From Pochonia chlamydosporia 170 (lineage: Eukaryota; Ascomycota; Sordariomycetes; Hypocreales; Clavicipitaceae), in NCBI RefSeq assembly GCF_001653235.2, contig NW_019154050.1, positions 124,001 through 188,000 of the forward strand: a DNA stretch of 64,000 nucleotides, written 5' to 3'. The position numbers and the translations under genes were made by a program. The notes under the pieces are model-generated. The model made no database searches and was not told the origin of the DNA. It worked only from the letters and a program-made list of their open reading frames with translations. Shown one piece after another: positions 63,693 to 64,000 of the stretch (position 1 is its first letter; every line of letters starts with the position of its first letter).

Positions 63693-64000
63693 ATGCCCAG
63701 TGGTTCGTCCAGAAATGCATCCATCGGAACACCGTTTGACCCCGCGCACCTACCCGCGCCTCCTCTTGGAACGGACCTGGACGAGAATAGGCAAGCCGCA
63801 GTTATTGTTGTTTCAGTCGTAACATGGCTTCTAGCCATGCTTTGTATCGTCCTTCGGATTGCAAGCCGGAAGATAAAGGGCACCAAGCTCTGGCTGGATG
63901 ACTGGATCATATTCGCTTCCGTGGTATGCTACCCTTCTTGTCGCCCGCCTCCACGGTTTCGAGATCAAGCTCCCGCAAGTATCTCAATGCTTACGAGACA
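63693..64000 (+). CDS. rhodopsin/Pth11-like integral membrane protein, 5' part
   Basis: ATG at 63693 (MPSGSSRNASIGTPFDP) opens a 77-codon exon that ends at 63923 before GTATGC. A polar N-terminus leads to a first membrane segment (AAVIVVSVVTWLLAMLCIVLRI) and then ASRKIKGTKLWLDDWIIFASV. The R-x-x-SRK...LW-x-DDW pattern after the first segment is the hallmark of the fungal rhodopsin-domain (SAT4/Pth11-like) family. The rest lies beyond the window. Such proteins are plasma-membrane receptors or orphan seven-segment proteins. Confidence 0.65.
   Translation, partial: MPSGSSRNASIGTPFDPAHLPAPPLGTDLDENRQAAVIVVSVVTWLLAMLCIVLRIASRKIKGTKLWLDDWIIFASVVCYPSCRPPPRFRDQAPASISMLTR

Noticed and set aside
1..64000. 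tRNA or rRNA genes
   Set aside because: No convincing cloverleaf or conserved rRNA block was recognised by eye; a tRNA scan would settle it.

Overview
The window looks like transposon-dense DNA from a filamentous ascomycete (Pezizomycotina); the species cannot be named. Short GT-AG introns of roughly 45-110 nt, fungal host families (an LtrA-type membrane protein, a rhodopsin/Pth11-like receptor, an AAA ATPase) and typical fungal transposons (Fot1/pogo, hAT, Hop-like MULE, Tad-type LINE, solo LTRs) all fit. Two 100-base N runs (560-659, 62768-62867) are scaffold gaps, and both lie inside transposon sequence.

Layout. 1-5.7 kb: a hAT transposase cut by the first gap, then broken Fot/pogo copies and a TA-flanked hairpin element. 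6-7.7 kb: an AAA ATPase with an Asn/Asp/Ala repeat tail. 8-10 kb: hAT and F-box-like relics. 10.4-13.9 kb: two convergent genes whose stop codons abut, an rve-type integrase and a companion of unknown function, with related short direct repeats outside them. 14-19.5 kb: a chimera of hAT relic, 562-bp hAT MITE and Fot copy. 20-25 kb: mostly unique DNA with two small host-type genes. 25.5-37.8 kb: a Tad ORF1 split by two hAT copies that form an apparently perfect 2,884-bp inverted repeat around 4.8 kb carrying the LtrA gene. 39-43 kb: a solo LTR and an intact Fot/pogo element. 43.5-47.3 kb: a MULE, itself interrupted by a hAT MITE, sitting 11 bp upstream of a small cysteine-rich gene. 47.8-50.8 kb: an intact hAT. 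51-54 kb: a solo LTR and a pogo element with a perfect 43-bp TIR. 55-60 kb: a small secreted GPI-type gene, then a hAT nested in a hAT MITE. 60.9-64 kb: a 70-bp MITE, a second cysteine-rich gene, hAT and MULE scraps, and the 5' exon of a rhodopsin-like gene.

Mobile history is readable. Exact target duplications date insertions (TGCACAAA around the nested hAT, CCCAAGGG around the MITE in the MULE, CAAAACAA around the MULE, TA around pogo elements and a 70-bp MITE, GTATA around a solo LTR). Mismatched flanks around other complete-looking hAT elements point to later recombination. The clearest case is the 27.2-37.8 kb inverted pair: the two halves of one target duplication and the two halves of one LINE ORF lie at opposite ends of the inverted segment.

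The best candidate for something undescribed is the convergent integrase/companion pair. The most transferable small discoveries are two families of tiny intron-containing genes, each present twice: a 62-residue protein ending in a Cys cluster and a 90-96-residue secreted GPI-type protein. Functions of both families, and of the companion gene, are unknown to me. All statements come from reading the sequence; no database search was run.
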